Positions 15,346 through 23,232 of a stretch of 41,391 bases of DNA are shown piece after piece (within the stretch, counting starts at the first letter, position 1; each line of letters begins with the position of its first letter). The notes under the pieces were generated by a model. The model had not been told where the DNA came from and made no database searches. It saw only the letters and a program-made list of their open reading frames with translations. Both the position numbers and the translations under genes were made by a program. Origin of the DNA: JAHEJB01 sp041748175 (lineage in GTDB: Bacteria > Bacteroidota > Rhodothermia > Rhodothermales > Rubricoccaceae); the NCBI GenBank assembly GCA_041748175.1, contig JBGTDU010000120.1, positions 1-41,391 of the forward strand, in the 5' to 3' direction.

Positions 15346-15988
15346 CACGCATGTAATCGTCCCATAATTCGCGTTCTTTCAGATCGTCAGGGTTGAACTT
15401 CCAGTGTTTATCGGGTTTCTCAAGCCGACTGCGAAATCGCTCCAGCTGGAATTCCTTTGAAATGTGGAGCATGATCTTGATGACACGCGTGCCCTCGTCG
15501 GTCAGCAGCCTTTCGAAGGCGTTGATGTGGTCGTAGCGTTTATCGATGGCCTCCGGCGACGCCCAACCGTGGACGCGCACGATCAGCACATCCTCGTAGT
15601 GCGAGCGGTTGAACACGCCGATGTAGCCCTTCGCCGGAACGCGGTGGTGGATGCGCCAGAGGTAATCGTGCGCAAGCTCCTCCTTGGACGGCGCTTTGAA
15701 GCTCCACACGCGAACGCCCTGTGGGTTCAGCCCACCGAAAACCTTGCGGATGGTGGAGTCCTTCCCTCCGGCGTCCATGGCCTGGAGCACGACCAGTAGG
15801 CTCTGTTTACTCTCCGCATACATGCGCTCCTGCAACTCGTCGATGCGAGCGACAAGCTCATCCAATTGGGCCTCGGCCGATTCCTCGTGCTCCGCTTCGG
15901 TGAAACCTTGTGTCTCCGCCGGATTCCGGTCGGCGAGGGAGACGGCGTCACCGAGGCGGATTCGGAATTTGTCGAGGTCGATGGTCAA
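15158..15988 (-). CDS. ppk2: Polyphosphate kinase 2 family protein
   Basis: A 276-residue PPK2 enzyme that phosphorylates nucleoside mono- or diphosphates with polyphosphate. It has the P-loop QAMDAGGKDSTIRKVF, then GVRVWSFKAPSKEEL and a Walker B-like FNRSHYEDVL, followed by lid residues FRSRLEKPDKHWKFN. The GGKDSTIR wording and length resemble class III enzymes acting on both AMP and ADP, but class is uncertain. No in-frame ATG precedes the family N-terminus; the start is probably TTG at 15988-15986. The last 188 bases are duplicated downstream (14218-14425). The 66-base identical stretch suggests the present 3' end was exchanged by recombination. Confidence 0.92.
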   Translation of the reverse strand: MTIDLDKFRIRLGDAVSLADRNPAETQGFTEAEHEESAEAQLDELVARIDELQERMYAESKQSLLVVLQAMDAGGKDSTIRKVFGGLNPQGVRVWSFKAPSKEELAHDYLWRIHHRVPAKGYIGVFNRSHYEDVLIVRVHGWASPEAIDKRYDHINAFERLLTDEGTRVIKIMLHISKEFQLERFRSRLEKPDKHWKFNPDDLKERELWDDYMRAFEIALERCSTDVVPWYVIPAEERWFRDVAIAQLIHDTLVDMDPQYPEPTFDPAEFGVEALK

Positions 15989-16100
15989 GGGTTGGTGGTT
16001 GGTCGTTGGTTGTTAGTAGTAGGAAGTTCGTGGTCAGGGGTCTGAAGACGGTGGACGGAGTTCATTTTCCGATATCCGATATCACACATCCGATATCCGC
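15989..16100. repeat. Simple-sequence intergenic spacer upstream of ppk2
   Basis: The spacer begins with GGTTGGTGG-like repeats (to about 16022). It also holds three copies of CCGATATC in 16069-16100. No gene is visible. GGTGGTTAGTGG-type sequence recurs at 16790-16830, so this appears to be a spacer style of the genome. Confidence 0.6.
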
Positions 16101-16119
16101 CTATAACCGAAATCCACCA

Positions 16120-16743
16120 TCATCGCCCAAATATCTTGCCCAACATCGACGACCCGGCTTCTTTGAGGAGGTCATCCTTGATGTCGCCGTCGCCGTCTTT
16201 GTCGAGGAAGCCGGTTAGCATTTCCATCATGCCGGACGGAGCTTGTTCGCGCGCATTCGAGGTCGCACCTGAAAGGATGTCCGTCAGGCTGCCGCCGCCT
16301 TGCGGTTGCTGGGATTGCTGGCGTTGGCTTCTGCCCAAGGCTCCCATCACAATCGGGGCCAAAAGAGGGAGAAGTTTTGCTATCTGGCTCAGGTCGAGTC
16401 CGCTCGCTTGACTCAGCCCCTGCTGAACAGTCGCCTGTTGCCCACCGAGGATATGGTCGAGGATGCCCGAGCCGTTCGTCGTACGCTCGTTCTGGAGTTG
16501 GCCTGCGAGAAAACCGGTGAGGTTGTCGAGAATGCCACCATCGTGGTCTTTTTGGAGGGCGCTGCTCAGCGACGTAGCACCTTCAGGCGTAGAAGCGTTG
16601 CGTTTCATGGCGCCGAGAAGGACGGGCAATGCCGCCATCGCGGCGGACTGGGTCTGCTGCTCGTTGGCACCGATTTGCTGGCTGAGCTGCTGGAGGGAAT
16701 TACCCTGTAAGGCTTGGCTGATTAGGCCGGTTAGATCTGACAT
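16120..16743 (-). CDS. DUF937 domain protein
   Basis: A 207-residue Gln/Gly-rich protein starting MSDLTGLISQALQGNSLQQL, with two similar halves: LGAMKRNASTPEGA and LLAPIVMGALGRSQ segments, each preceded by a Gln-rich helix. This is the DUF937 pattern. The C-terminus has a DKDGDGDIKDDLL loop resembling an EF-hand or dockerin-type calcium site, a common ending in this family. No signal peptide is visible, so it should be cytoplasmic. Function is unknown. ATG 16743 is preferred over an upstream start at 16779 because the family begins at this residue. Confidence 0.85.
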   Translation of the reverse strand: MSDLTGLISQALQGNSLQQLSQQIGANEQQTQSAAMAALPVLLGAMKRNASTPEGATSLSSALQKDHDGGILDNLTGFLAGQLQNERTTNGSGILDHILGGQQATVQQGLSQASGLDLSQIAKLLPLLAPIVMGALGRSQRQQSQQPQGGGSLTDILSGATSNAREQAPSGMMEMLTGFLDKDGDGDIKDDLLKEAGSSMLGKIFGR

Positions 16744-16789
16744 GGCGAAGGAAGAATGCCGAATGGAACGGGTGAGCAATGTAGCACAG

Positions 16790-16830
16790 GGGTGGTTATT
16801 GGATAGTGGTTAGTGGTTTTTGGACTGTGG
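16790..16830. repeat. GTGGTTAGTGG-type intergenic repeat
   Basis: Degenerate repeats of TGGTTAGTGG/TGGTTATTGG lie between the DUF937 gene and pabC. They have the same character as the spacer at 15989-16022. Confidence 0.5.
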
Positions 16831-16874
16831 ACACGGCGCAGGCTCCCCGAAATCCAAAATCGACATGCCAATGG

Positions 16875-17519
16875 CTAGTGCTCTCTCTCGACGACCGCGG
16901 GAACGAAACCGTGCACGGCGTTTGAGAGGCCAACCTGCTCGGCGTTCATGAGGTCGTCAACACTCAAAACTGATTCGTGGGCATTCTCCCACGTTTCGAG
17001 CATGTGCTCGCGGTAGACGCCGGGCAGGCAACCAGACGACAGCGGCGGCGTCAACCAACCCTTGTCCCGCCGAACCCAGACGTTCGTGCGCGTCCCTTCG
17101 GCCACCTCACCACGTTCGTTTATCAGAATGGCCTCGTCAGATCCGCTCGCCACGGCGAGTTTATAGGCGGCTTCATAGGGCTCGCGGTCAGTCGTTTTGT
17201 AACCGCGAAGCAAATCGGTGGATTGCACGTTGGTCGCATGAACGGTGACGGTGCGGAATACAGGTTGTGATGCATCGAGAGGCTGAGACGTGATGCCAAC
17301 AACCCCTGCTTGATCGATCGTTAGCCGGACGCGATAGACCCGATCGCTGTCGAGCAAGTCCTCGTGTGCGGTTAGCGCTCCACGTATCCGCGACTCGTCG
17401 AACCGGAAACCGAGGGCGGTGGCCGCTTTTTCAGCGCGGGACAAATGCCGACCGAGCAACGCGATTCCATGCTCCCCACGCATGGTTTCCAACAGACTAA
17501 ATGGCGGCTGCGAGGGCAT
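16875..17519 (-). CDS. pabC: Aminodeoxychorismate lyase-like class IV aminotransferase
   Basis: A 214-residue PLP enzyme of fold type IV. It has SLLETMRG at the start, LGRHLSRAEKAA, the PLP Lys in LLRGYKTTDREPYE, the cofactor-binding INERGEVAEGTRTNVWV, and SSGCLPGVYREHML near the end. It lies 2 bases behind pabB (TGA-AA-ATG), so conversion of aminodeoxychorismate to p-aminobenzoate and pyruvate for folate synthesis is the best reading. By motif alone it could be a D-amino acid or branched-chain aminotransferase. It is shorter than most PabC because the N-terminal strand region is compact. Confidence 0.85.
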   Translation of the reverse strand: MPSQPPFSLLETMRGEHGIALLGRHLSRAEKAATALGFRFDESRIRGALTAHEDLLDSDRVYRVRLTIDQAGVVGITSQPLDASQPVFRTVTVHATNVQSTDLLRGYKTTDREPYEAAYKLAVASGSDEAILINERGEVAEGTRTNVWVRRDKGWLTPPLSSGCLPGVYREHMLETWENAHESVLSVDDLMNAEQVGLSNAVHGFVPAVVEREH

Positions 17520-17521
17520 TT

Positions 17522-18793
17522 TCACCCAGAATAGTCCGCCAGAAAACGTGCTTTCAAGAGGCACTCTTCGTATTCCGTCCTCGCCTCCGAATCCCACACA
17601 ACGCCGCTCCCGACGCCGAGAGTGCCGTTCATCACTCCTCCAGATATATGCTCTAGCATTGCAGTGCGAATGGGCACGCTGAATACCGCCTCGCCATTCG
17701 GCGCGGCGTAGCCAATCGCTCCGCAGTACACGCCTCGGGCCTCACTCTCCAGTTCCCGAATTCGTTGCATCGCGCGGATTTTCGGAGCGCCGGTCACAGA
17801 GCCGCAGGGGAACAGAGCCCGAAATATTTCGGCTAGGCCCACTTCCGTTTTCAATGTGCCGACCACTGTGGATGTCATTTGTGTAACAGTTTCGTAGCGC
17901 TCGATGGTAAACAGTTCGGGTACGTGCACGCTGCCAACCTCCGAGATACGAGAGAGGTCGTTGCGGAGGAGATCGACGATCATCAGGTTCTCCGCACGGT
18001 TCTTTTCGTCGTTGAATAGCGAGTCCGCGAGTTGGTCGTCGTCTTCGGACGCCGGACTGCGCGATGTCGTCCCCTTCATCGGGCGCGTGGTGATTTTCCC
18101 TTGGCTCGTGCGGAAGAAAAGCTCCGGCGAGAAAGAAAGAATCTGCTCATTGCCGAGGTTCAGAAAGGCTCCGTACGGCACGCGTTGCCGATCGCGGATT
18201 GCCGCATAAAGGCCGAAGGCATGGCCCTCCACTTGAAAATGAAACGGTGCGGTGAGGTTGATCTGGTAGACGTCGCCGGCTGCGATGTGCTTCCGGATGC
18301 CATCTATCCGCGCTGCGTAATCGCCTTGACCGATTCCAAACCCGGCCGCCGTTATTCGCCCGGCTGTTTCGCCGTCCAACAAAGAAGCGGCCCCTCGAGA
18401 AGTGACCTGAGTTGGCTCGGCGTAGACGCCGAACGAACCGAGCAGCCCATCTGACGGCGGCTCGAAAACCGTCGGTTCAAGAGCGTAGCCGGCCTCGTAT
18501 GTCAGAAATCCAGCCACCCAGTTTCCCCGTCTGGTTTCCACTTCGAGTTGATCCAATAGCGGCAAGACGTCCGGTGCGGTGTACGCACTCAGTACTCTCT
18601 TCGGCGCCGTGAAAAGGCGGCCTGTGCTACTCTCCGAATCTACATCGCGCCTTGCCGTGTCAAACCAGAACGACCCTTCCTTCCGCAGTAAAGCTGGACT
18701 CAGCTGGTCGGAAAAGTCAGGCAAAAACGCGAGGCGAATGTGAGTTCTCGCAACGCCGCTCGCCGCTTCGTTGATCCTTGAAAGCCTCAGCAA
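17522..18793 (-). CDS. pabB: Aminodeoxychorismate synthase component I
   Basis: A 423-residue chorismate-binding enzyme. The C-terminal catalytic half shows GDVYQINLTAPF, then PELFFRTSQGKITTRPMKGT, ENLMIVDLLRNDLSRI, the key CGSVTGAPKIRAM and an ending GVGSGVVWDSEARTEYEECLLK. GSVTGAPK and the short N-terminal half fit PabB rather than TrpE. Fused directly before pabC, it makes aminodeoxychorismate; the glutaminase PabA is not in the window. There is no ATG at the N-terminus: TTG at 18793-18791 is the likely start, though a later TTG cannot be excluded. Confidence 0.92.
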   Translation of the reverse strand: MLRLSRINEAASGVARTHIRLAFLPDFSDQLSPALLRKEGSFWFDTARRDVDSESSTGRLFTAPKRVLSAYTAPDVLPLLDQLEVETRRGNWVAGFLTYEAGYALEPTVFEPPSDGLLGSFGVYAEPTQVTSRGAASLLDGETAGRITAAGFGIGQGDYAARIDGIRKHIAAGDVYQINLTAPFHFQVEGHAFGLYAAIRDRQRVPYGAFLNLGNEQILSFSPELFFRTSQGKITTRPMKGTTSRSPASEDDDQLADSLFNDEKNRAENLMIVDLLRNDLSRISEVGSVHVPELFTIERYETVTQMTSTVVGTLKTEVGLAEIFRALFPCGSVTGAPKIRAMQRIRELESEARGVYCGAIGYAAPNGEAVFSVPIRTAMLEHISGGVMNGTLGVGSGVVWDSEARTEYEECLLKARFLADYSG

Positions 18794-18877
18794 AGGGGGC
18801 CAGTTTGTCGATGGGCGAGGATGGATTCGACTCGCGCCCCCGGCGTTCGTCAGCCCCGCCCAATCAACCTTTCAAAG

Positions 18878-19387
18878 TCAGAACCCGCCGTCGCCGGATG
18901 GAAGCGACCCGCTGAAGCCGTCGCCCCCCGGTCCGCTATCACCTGCGAGGTTGGCCATCGCCGGACCGAGAGCCGTTCGGAAGTTTTCGGCACGGAGTCG
19001 CGCAACGATATCGCCGCGACCGGCGCAGTACCCCAACATGGCATGTGGGCGTTGGACGTGTTTGATGCCTTCGCGAACCACCCACATGTGCCATGACCGA
19101 AAGTCCTCGGTGTCGAACGGCCCCAGGAGCCGTGCGTAAAGGCGGTTTGCCGCCAGTTCAACCTCGTCATCGGAATCCAGCTCACCCATTTCGAGAAGCC
19201 GCTCAAGGGCACCGTAGATGTATCCGGCGAGAAAGTCGTGCTGCCCATCTGTTAGGTCGAGGCGGGAGTGGGGGCCCGCGTAGCCAAGGTCTTCTAGCGG
19301 GACTTTTATGCATGCCTCGACGTGCGTGACGGCTTCGCGCACCATGGACTCAATGTAGGCGTCTGATTTGCGGCGTTCAGGTGGCAT
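18878..19387 (-). CDS. Hypothetical protein (helical, acidic)
   Basis: A 169-residue protein from ATG 19387; an upstream frame to 19480 is open but looks unconserved. It contains predicted helices around SDAYIESMVREAVTHVEACI and HDFLAGYIYGALERLLEMGE. A Trp-rich segment FRSWHMWVVREGIKHVQRP follows, and the tail is Gly/Ser/Asp-rich and probably disordered. No signal peptide or membrane segment is seen. I do not recognise the family. It precedes pabB by 84 bases on the same strand and may share its transcript. Confidence 0.6.
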   Translation of the reverse strand: MPPERRKSDAYIESMVREAVTHVEACIKVPLEDLGYAGPHSRLDLTDGQHDFLAGYIYGALERLLEMGELDSDDEVELAANRLYARLLGPFDTEDFRSWHMWVVREGIKHVQRPHAMLGYCAGRGDIVARLRAENFRTALGPAMANLAGDSGPGGDGFSGSLPSGDGGF

Positions 19388-19559
19388 GGGCGAGGAAGAG
19401 AGGGCCGGAAGGGAGTAATCCGCCTTTTGCAAAGGGTGTGCAACCTCTCTAAACGGTCCTTCATTTCTCCCAAACGACACGTCATCGTTCCGATACGCCG
19501 CCGCTCATGAAATGGCTGGATGTCCGGCCAACAGGTTTCTCAGACCGCGCCGCGATGTC

Positions 19560-20042
19560 TCAAATGGCTTCTGCATCCAACCTCGGCCGGACGAAAGAAG
19601 CCCGAACCGCCAGTACAGCCTCTCCATCCGGCGAGATGTTGTGCATGACGATTTCTAGCCGAATGTCATCCGAAGAGAGCTCGATCCGCCATCCCCAGTC
19701 CGGGCCGGGCGGTGCCTCGTAGGAGCCCATCACGTTTACCCGTCCCTGCTCATCAACCTCGCCCACGCAATGCATAATCTTGCCGCTCATGTGGAAGGAA
19801 TCGACCCACGCGGCTGTCGCTATGCCCTCGGTGTTGCCGCTACCCACGAGCAGGAAACCCTCGTGCCTCGCTTCCTTGAACGCCCACGTGTAGGCGAAGG
19901 AAAGGAAGTTGTCTTTTGCGACCAACCGGACTTCTAGCTCCGAATCGGAGACATTGTCGGGTTCCGGCGGACCTGTGAAGTAGAGCTCCTTCGTGCCGGT
20001 CCATTGGCCGAGAAAGCGGTCAGTGCTGTCGATGAGGTTCAT
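19560..20042 (-). CDS. DUF1579-like protein
   Basis: A 160-residue protein with a lipocalin-like strand pattern. It starts with DRFLGQWTGTKELYFTGPPE, then has EGIATAAWVDSFHMSGKIMHCVGE and PGPDWGWRIEL. The arrangement of a 'GxWxG' start, a WxDS strand and a DWGWRI strand resembles DUF1579 proteins, whose role is unknown. No signal peptide is present. It is 26 bases downstream of the ArsR-family regulator gene on the same strand and may be cotranscribed with it, placing it within the ArsR/AHSA1 locus. Confidence 0.6.
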   Translation of the reverse strand: MNLIDSTDRFLGQWTGTKELYFTGPPEPDNVSDSELEVRLVAKDNFLSFAYTWAFKEARHEGFLLVGSGNTEGIATAAWVDSFHMSGKIMHCVGEVDEQGRVNVMGSYEAPPGPDWGWRIELSSDDIRLEIVMHNISPDGEAVLAVRASFVRPRLDAEAI

Positions 20043-20068
20043 TGCTGAGAGGTCAGGTTGATTTCCGG

Positions 20069-20416
20069 CTAGGCTCCGTCGTCGAGGCGTTCGAGGTCAG
20101 CTTTTAGACGAGCCAACAAATCGGCGGCGGGCGAAGCGTAGCCACTAATCCAGCGGTTGTAAATCCCCTGAATCGGAACGACATCAAGGTAGTTCCAGCG
20201 AAGTCTACCCTCGCGTCGAACAATAACGAGACCGGCGTCTTCCAGTATCCGCAGGTGGAGCATCACGGTCGTGCGCTCAAGGTGCGCCAGCGCAGCGCAA
20301 AGGTCTTTCGTGGTTCGAGGTGCCTGCCGGATCTCATCCAGGATGGCTCTGCGATCGGCGTTCGCGATGGCTTTGAACACGCGATCCTGTTCGTCGTCGG
20401 CTTGTGATCCCGGCAT
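20069..20416 (-). CDS. ArsR-family winged-helix regulator
   Basis: A 115-residue ArsR/SmtB-type repressor. The start region VFKAIANADRRAILDEIRQ, the recognition region TKDLCAALAHLERTTVMLHLRILEDAGLV, and the wing REGRLRWNYLDVV are typical of the subgroup paired with AHSA1/SRPBCC proteins. Metal-binding cysteines (ELCVCDL motif) are absent, so it is not a metal sensor of the classical type. It is divergent from the AHSA1 gene with an 87-base shared control region holding a palindrome at 20458-20477, its likely operator. ATG 20416 is preferred over an upstream ATG that would read through that operator. Confidence 0.88.
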   Translation of the reverse strand: MPGSQADDEQDRVFKAIANADRRAILDEIRQAPRTTKDLCAALAHLERTTVMLHLRILEDAGLVIVRREGRLRWNYLDVVPIQGIYNRWISGYASPAADLLARLKADLERLDDGA

Positions 20417-20457
20417 AGCTGAACTTTTCGCGTTGACTCTTGCAAAATACATCGATC

Positions 20458-20477
20458 GTGTGATACTATTATCACAC
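20458..20477. promoter_or_regulatory. Putative ArsR-type operator in the divergent control region
   Basis: GTGTGATACTATTATCACAC: two perfect 8-base arms around CTAT. It lies 26 bases before the AHSA1 ATG and 41 bases before the regulator ATG. A possible TTGCAA (20440-20445) and GATACT (20462-20467) spaced by 16 would put the -10 inside the palindrome, so binding would block transcription. Confidence 0.6.
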
Positions 20478-20503
20478 ATCAACAAAATTCTGCGAGGACA
20501 ATC

Positions 20504-20974
20504 ATGGAACGCTCATTTACCGTTCAGACAACCATCAGCCGGACCGCAAAAGACGTGTTCGAAGCCGTCGCGGATCCGGAAATGTTGACTCAGTACTTCG
20601 TAGATCGCACGTCCGGGAGGCTGGCGCCTGGCGAGCGGATCGCTTGGCACTGGGACGCGTGGGGCGATTACCCCGTAGCGGTGGACGAAGTGATTCCCAA
20701 CGAACGGATCTCGCTACGAATCAACTCGGTGGAGTGGAAAAAAACGGAGGGCGACGCCTACGACGTCCGTGTGGACATCGAGATTCAGGAGATGGAACCC
20801 GGCAAGACGATGCTGAAAATCAGCGAAACCGGTTGGAAGGACGACGCCGACGGCATCAAGGCATCCTACGAAAACTGCGGCGGCTGGCAGCACATGGCGG
20901 ATTGTGCCAAAGCCTGGCTGGAACACGGGATTGACCTCAGATCGGAGGACAAACCGGAGGTAAAGGCGGGTTAG
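20504..20974 (+). CDS. AHSA1/SRPBCC-domain protein
   Basis: A 156-residue START-like helix-grip protein of the AHSA1 (activator of Hsp90 ATPase homologue 1) group. Motifs are ISRTAKDVFEAVADPEMLTQ at the start, GRLAPGERIAWHWDAWGDYP in the middle, and CGGWQHMADCAKAWLEHG near the C-terminus, where the Trp-rich helix closes the cavity. Such proteins are commonly divergently transcribed from ArsR regulators. They bind hydrophobic ligands, but the specific ligand is unknown. GAGGA lies 5 bases before the ATG. The stop TAG at 20972 directly abuts a duplicated fragment of the antitoxin-like gene. Confidence 0.9.
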   Translation: MERSFTVQTTISRTAKDVFEAVADPEMLTQYFVDRTSGRLAPGERIAWHWDAWGDYPVAVDEVIPNERISLRINSVEWKKTEGDAYDVRVDIEIQEMEPGKTMLKISETGWKDDADGIKASYENCGGWQHMADCAKAWLEHGIDLRSEDKPEVKAG

Positions 20975-20983
20975 ATAGGGTGA

Positions 20984-21070
20984 TCACAGGTCGTCGGTTG
21001 TCTCCAACTCAACTTCGACCTCTGTCACATATTCCCCTTCCTGCACAAGCTTCGTGGTTTTCTTTTTCAT
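20984..21070 (-). pseudogene. Truncated second copy of the antitoxin-like gene (25232-25444)
   Basis: The first 28 codons (MKKKTTKLVQEGEYVTEVEV and on) match the intact gene; the next codon, Trp in the intact copy, is a TGA stop. Similarity runs from 20974 to 21070 against 25348-25444 with six mismatches in about 96 bases, then ends at the stop of the AHSA1 gene. It lies just downstream of hepT in minus-strand order. Confidence 0.85.
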
Positions 21071-21097
21071 GGCAGTGAGCGAAGGGCCGTAATGCGA

Positions 21098-21439
21098 TCA
21101 GGATTGCTCAAGGTCTGTCAGCATTCGCCGAACCACCTGCTCAAGCTGCGGAACGTCTCGATGAATGATCGTCCACACCGCGGCGAGATCGATTCCCAGG
21201 TAATCGTGAACAATGACGTTCCTAAATCTCCCTATTTCGCGCCATGGAATTTCGGGATGTTCCTCCTTCACCTCATCCGACAGGCGCCGTGTCGATTCCG
21301 CGAGTGTCTGCAAATTGCGCAAAACCGCGTCTTGAAGCGTGTGTGATTCCAGGAATGCCCCATAGCCAGAAGCGACATTAGCATTGATGCGTTCGATGCA
21401 CTCTATTACGTGCCGCAAATACGTCTCGTCTCGGCTCAC
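21098..21439 (-). CDS. hepT: HepT-like HEPN toxin
   Basis: A 113-residue HEPN (DUF86) protein. The RX4HXY motif is intact: Arg73-Asn-Val-Ile-Val-His78-Asp-Tyr80. In the type VII HepT-MntA system the HEPN protein is an RNase toxin that is AMPylated on this Tyr by MntA. The start is GTG at 21439-21437, overlapping the mntA stop as GTGA. The upstream extension to 21562 is only the out-of-frame mntA region. It lies inside the accessory region between the icmF 3' fragment and the truncated antitoxin copy. Confidence 0.9.
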   Translation of the reverse strand: MSRDETYLRHVIECIERINANVASGYGAFLESHTLQDAVLRNLQTLAESTRRLSDEVKEEHPEIPWREIGRFRNVIVHDYLGIDLAAVWTIIHRDVPQLEQVVRRMLTDLEQS

Positions 21440-21726
21440 AGGGCAACCGCCTCCGCCAAAATGCGCTCTCGTAAGGGCTCGTAAATCGCCCGTTCGGTCA
21501 CGACGTCGACCCTTCTCCCAAGTAGTTCCTCCAGATCCAATACAAGGCCGGCTGGAAACCATGAACTCGTTTCTCCCGCGCAGTTGATCAAGAAGTCGAC
21601 ATCGCTGTCGGCCTGAGCGTCGTCCCGCGCGACTGAGCCGAACACACGGATGTCCACTGCTCCATGGTGCTTGGCTACCGCCAAAATTTCGTCCCGCTGG
21701 CTTCTAAGACGTTCCAGTTCGCTCAT
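21436..21726 (-). CDS. mntA: MntA-like nucleotidyltransferase antitoxin
   Basis: A 96-residue minimal nucleotidyltransferase with GSX10DXD: Gly30-Ser31 and Asp42-x-Asp44 in FGSVARDDAQADSDVDFLI. It is the antitoxin half of the HepT-MntA pair and transfers AMP from ATP to the toxin Tyr. Both active-site Asp are present, so it should be functional. Order (mntA first, toxin second) and 4-bp overlap are usual for this system. Its start lies 26 bases after the reading frame of the icmF 3' fragment ends. Confidence 0.9.
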   Translation of the reverse strand: MSELERLRSQRDEILAVAKHHGAVDIRVFGSVARDDAQADSDVDFLINCAGETSSWFPAGLVLDLEELLGRRVDVVTERAIYEPLRERILAEAVAL

Positions 21727-21822
21727 AGTAAAGAGATGCCCCTAGTGCGGTCTTCAGTTCATGGCCAAGCTACGTATTCTGCCGTGTCGGCCAACCCGAC
21801 CCGCAACGGGATCTTCATCCAA

Positions 21823-21906
21823 CATATTCCTTCGGTACTGCCCCCCAACCTCAAACAGCGCCTCCGTGATCTGCCCCAGCGAGCACGTCTGGACCGTTTC
21901 AAGAAG
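21823..21906 (-). pseudogene. Duplicated 3' end of icmF (fragment)
   Basis: These 84 bases match the last 28 codons of icmF (25771-25854) with about a dozen mismatches, mostly synonymous; the encoded residues ETVQTCSLGQITEALF are unchanged. The icmF stop is missing and the frame reads on for about 21 codons to a TGA near 21750. With the intact gene it brackets the helicase operon as a 3.9-kb direct repeat. Confidence 0.88.
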
Positions 21907-21929
21907 AAGCATCGCGTTATTAATAAAAT

Positions 21930-23232
21930 CTAATCCTCAACCTCTAATCGCAGGTCTACGGCATTTGTCGTGACCTGATTCTTCTTCTGATCAAAGCCCG
22001 GTGCCGTTCTGAAGTTGACGACAAGACCCGCTTCGGGTTTTTCGTCGTGGAGTTCAGAAGACCGGAAATAATAGCTAGCTCCGTCTTCCGCCTCGACAAA
22101 TCCAGCCTTCCCATCGGCGATCACCTTTGTGATTGCCCCTCTCAACCTAGGCTCAAGGGTGTCAAGGCGGGTCTGCCAGATTGGAGTCAGCGTACGGATG
22201 GCCTCACTGATGGATGGACTTGGGGTAGCCTCCAGAAACTCCGCGAGCTCCTTCAGTTTTCCCTTTACAGGCCAACCCTCCTCAGCACGAATAGCAAGAG
22301 CGACAGCCAAGTGAGCTCTAGCGGCCTCCCTATCGCCATCATCTTTCAGCCATTCTGCGGCATGCTCAAAGGCGCCGATACGAAGCCCAGGAGGGGCGCG
22401 ATCCAGTAGTACCCGGAGAAGATGCCGCCAGGCATCGTCTGGGCGCCCCAGGTCGCGCGCCAGCTGGGCAAGGTCGTGTTCGATGGACCACAACGCTCTT
22501 TTTTCCGAGTAGGGCCTGAAGCGCGTCGTACGCGACCGCTGCTTCCCCTTCGGCGGCGCGAGAGAGGGCCGCCAAACGGTGAAGCCAAACGTCACCATCG
22601 TTTACAAAGGTCGGCACGGCAATGAGCCCCTTATCAACGGCGTCGCAGCAGACCTGATAAGCACCCGTCTCGTAAAGCGCTTTGCATCGAAGCCCCCAGT
22701 ACCTCTGAGCATCAGACGGTCCGCGCTTGGTTCGGCCGTTCTGCTCGAACTCGAAGGGCTGTGTCGAGAGCGCAGTGGAGTCGAGTCGGTCGAGCCATTC
22801 GAGTACGTCGGCGTGTCTTCCCCGTCCCTTCAGCTCCTTTGCTACGCTTAGCACGGCTGAGACCATGTATGGCGCATATTCGTCACCCTGACCCACCAGC
22901 TTACAGATTCCATCTGCTGCTCGCTGCATCTGAGCGATGTCTCCATTCGATTCTTTCAATTCTAGGAAATACACGCAACGCGCGTACAACTGGCGGATGA
23001 GTTCGTGGTCGGGATTGAGCTTGTACGCCTCGCGACAAACGCCTAGTGCGTCGTGCGTCTTACCGATCCTATCCAGACAGAAGGCGTACCCCCAGCCGTC
23101 CCACGCATCGCGTGCTTCCTCAACATTCCACAGCGCGGCATATGGAATCAAAGCCTTCGGGTACTGCCCAGCTTTCCGCAGCGCATTGGCCTCTTTGCGG
23201 AGCTCCCAGAGATCTGGCGTCGGCTCACTCAT
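21930..23232 (-). CDS. TPR repeat plus C-terminal cold-shock-like domain protein (one frameshift)
   Basis: The N-terminal part (from ATG 23232, MSEPTPDLWELRKEANALRK) holds TPR-like helical repeats. Examples are DAWDGWGYAFCLDRIGKTHD and ALGVCREAYKLNPDHELIRQ. The C-terminal part (ending at 21930) has a cold-shock/S1-like domain: LRGAITKVIADGKAGFVEAE, then a YYFRSSEL strand. The two parts are in different frames. They join cleanly if the six-A run (T6 at 22499-22504 on the plus strand) is read as five, giving about 433 residues. The ATG overlaps the helicase stop (ATGA). An RNA- or ssDNA-binding partner of the helicase is a reasonable guess. I know no named family for the full architecture. Confidence 0.72.
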
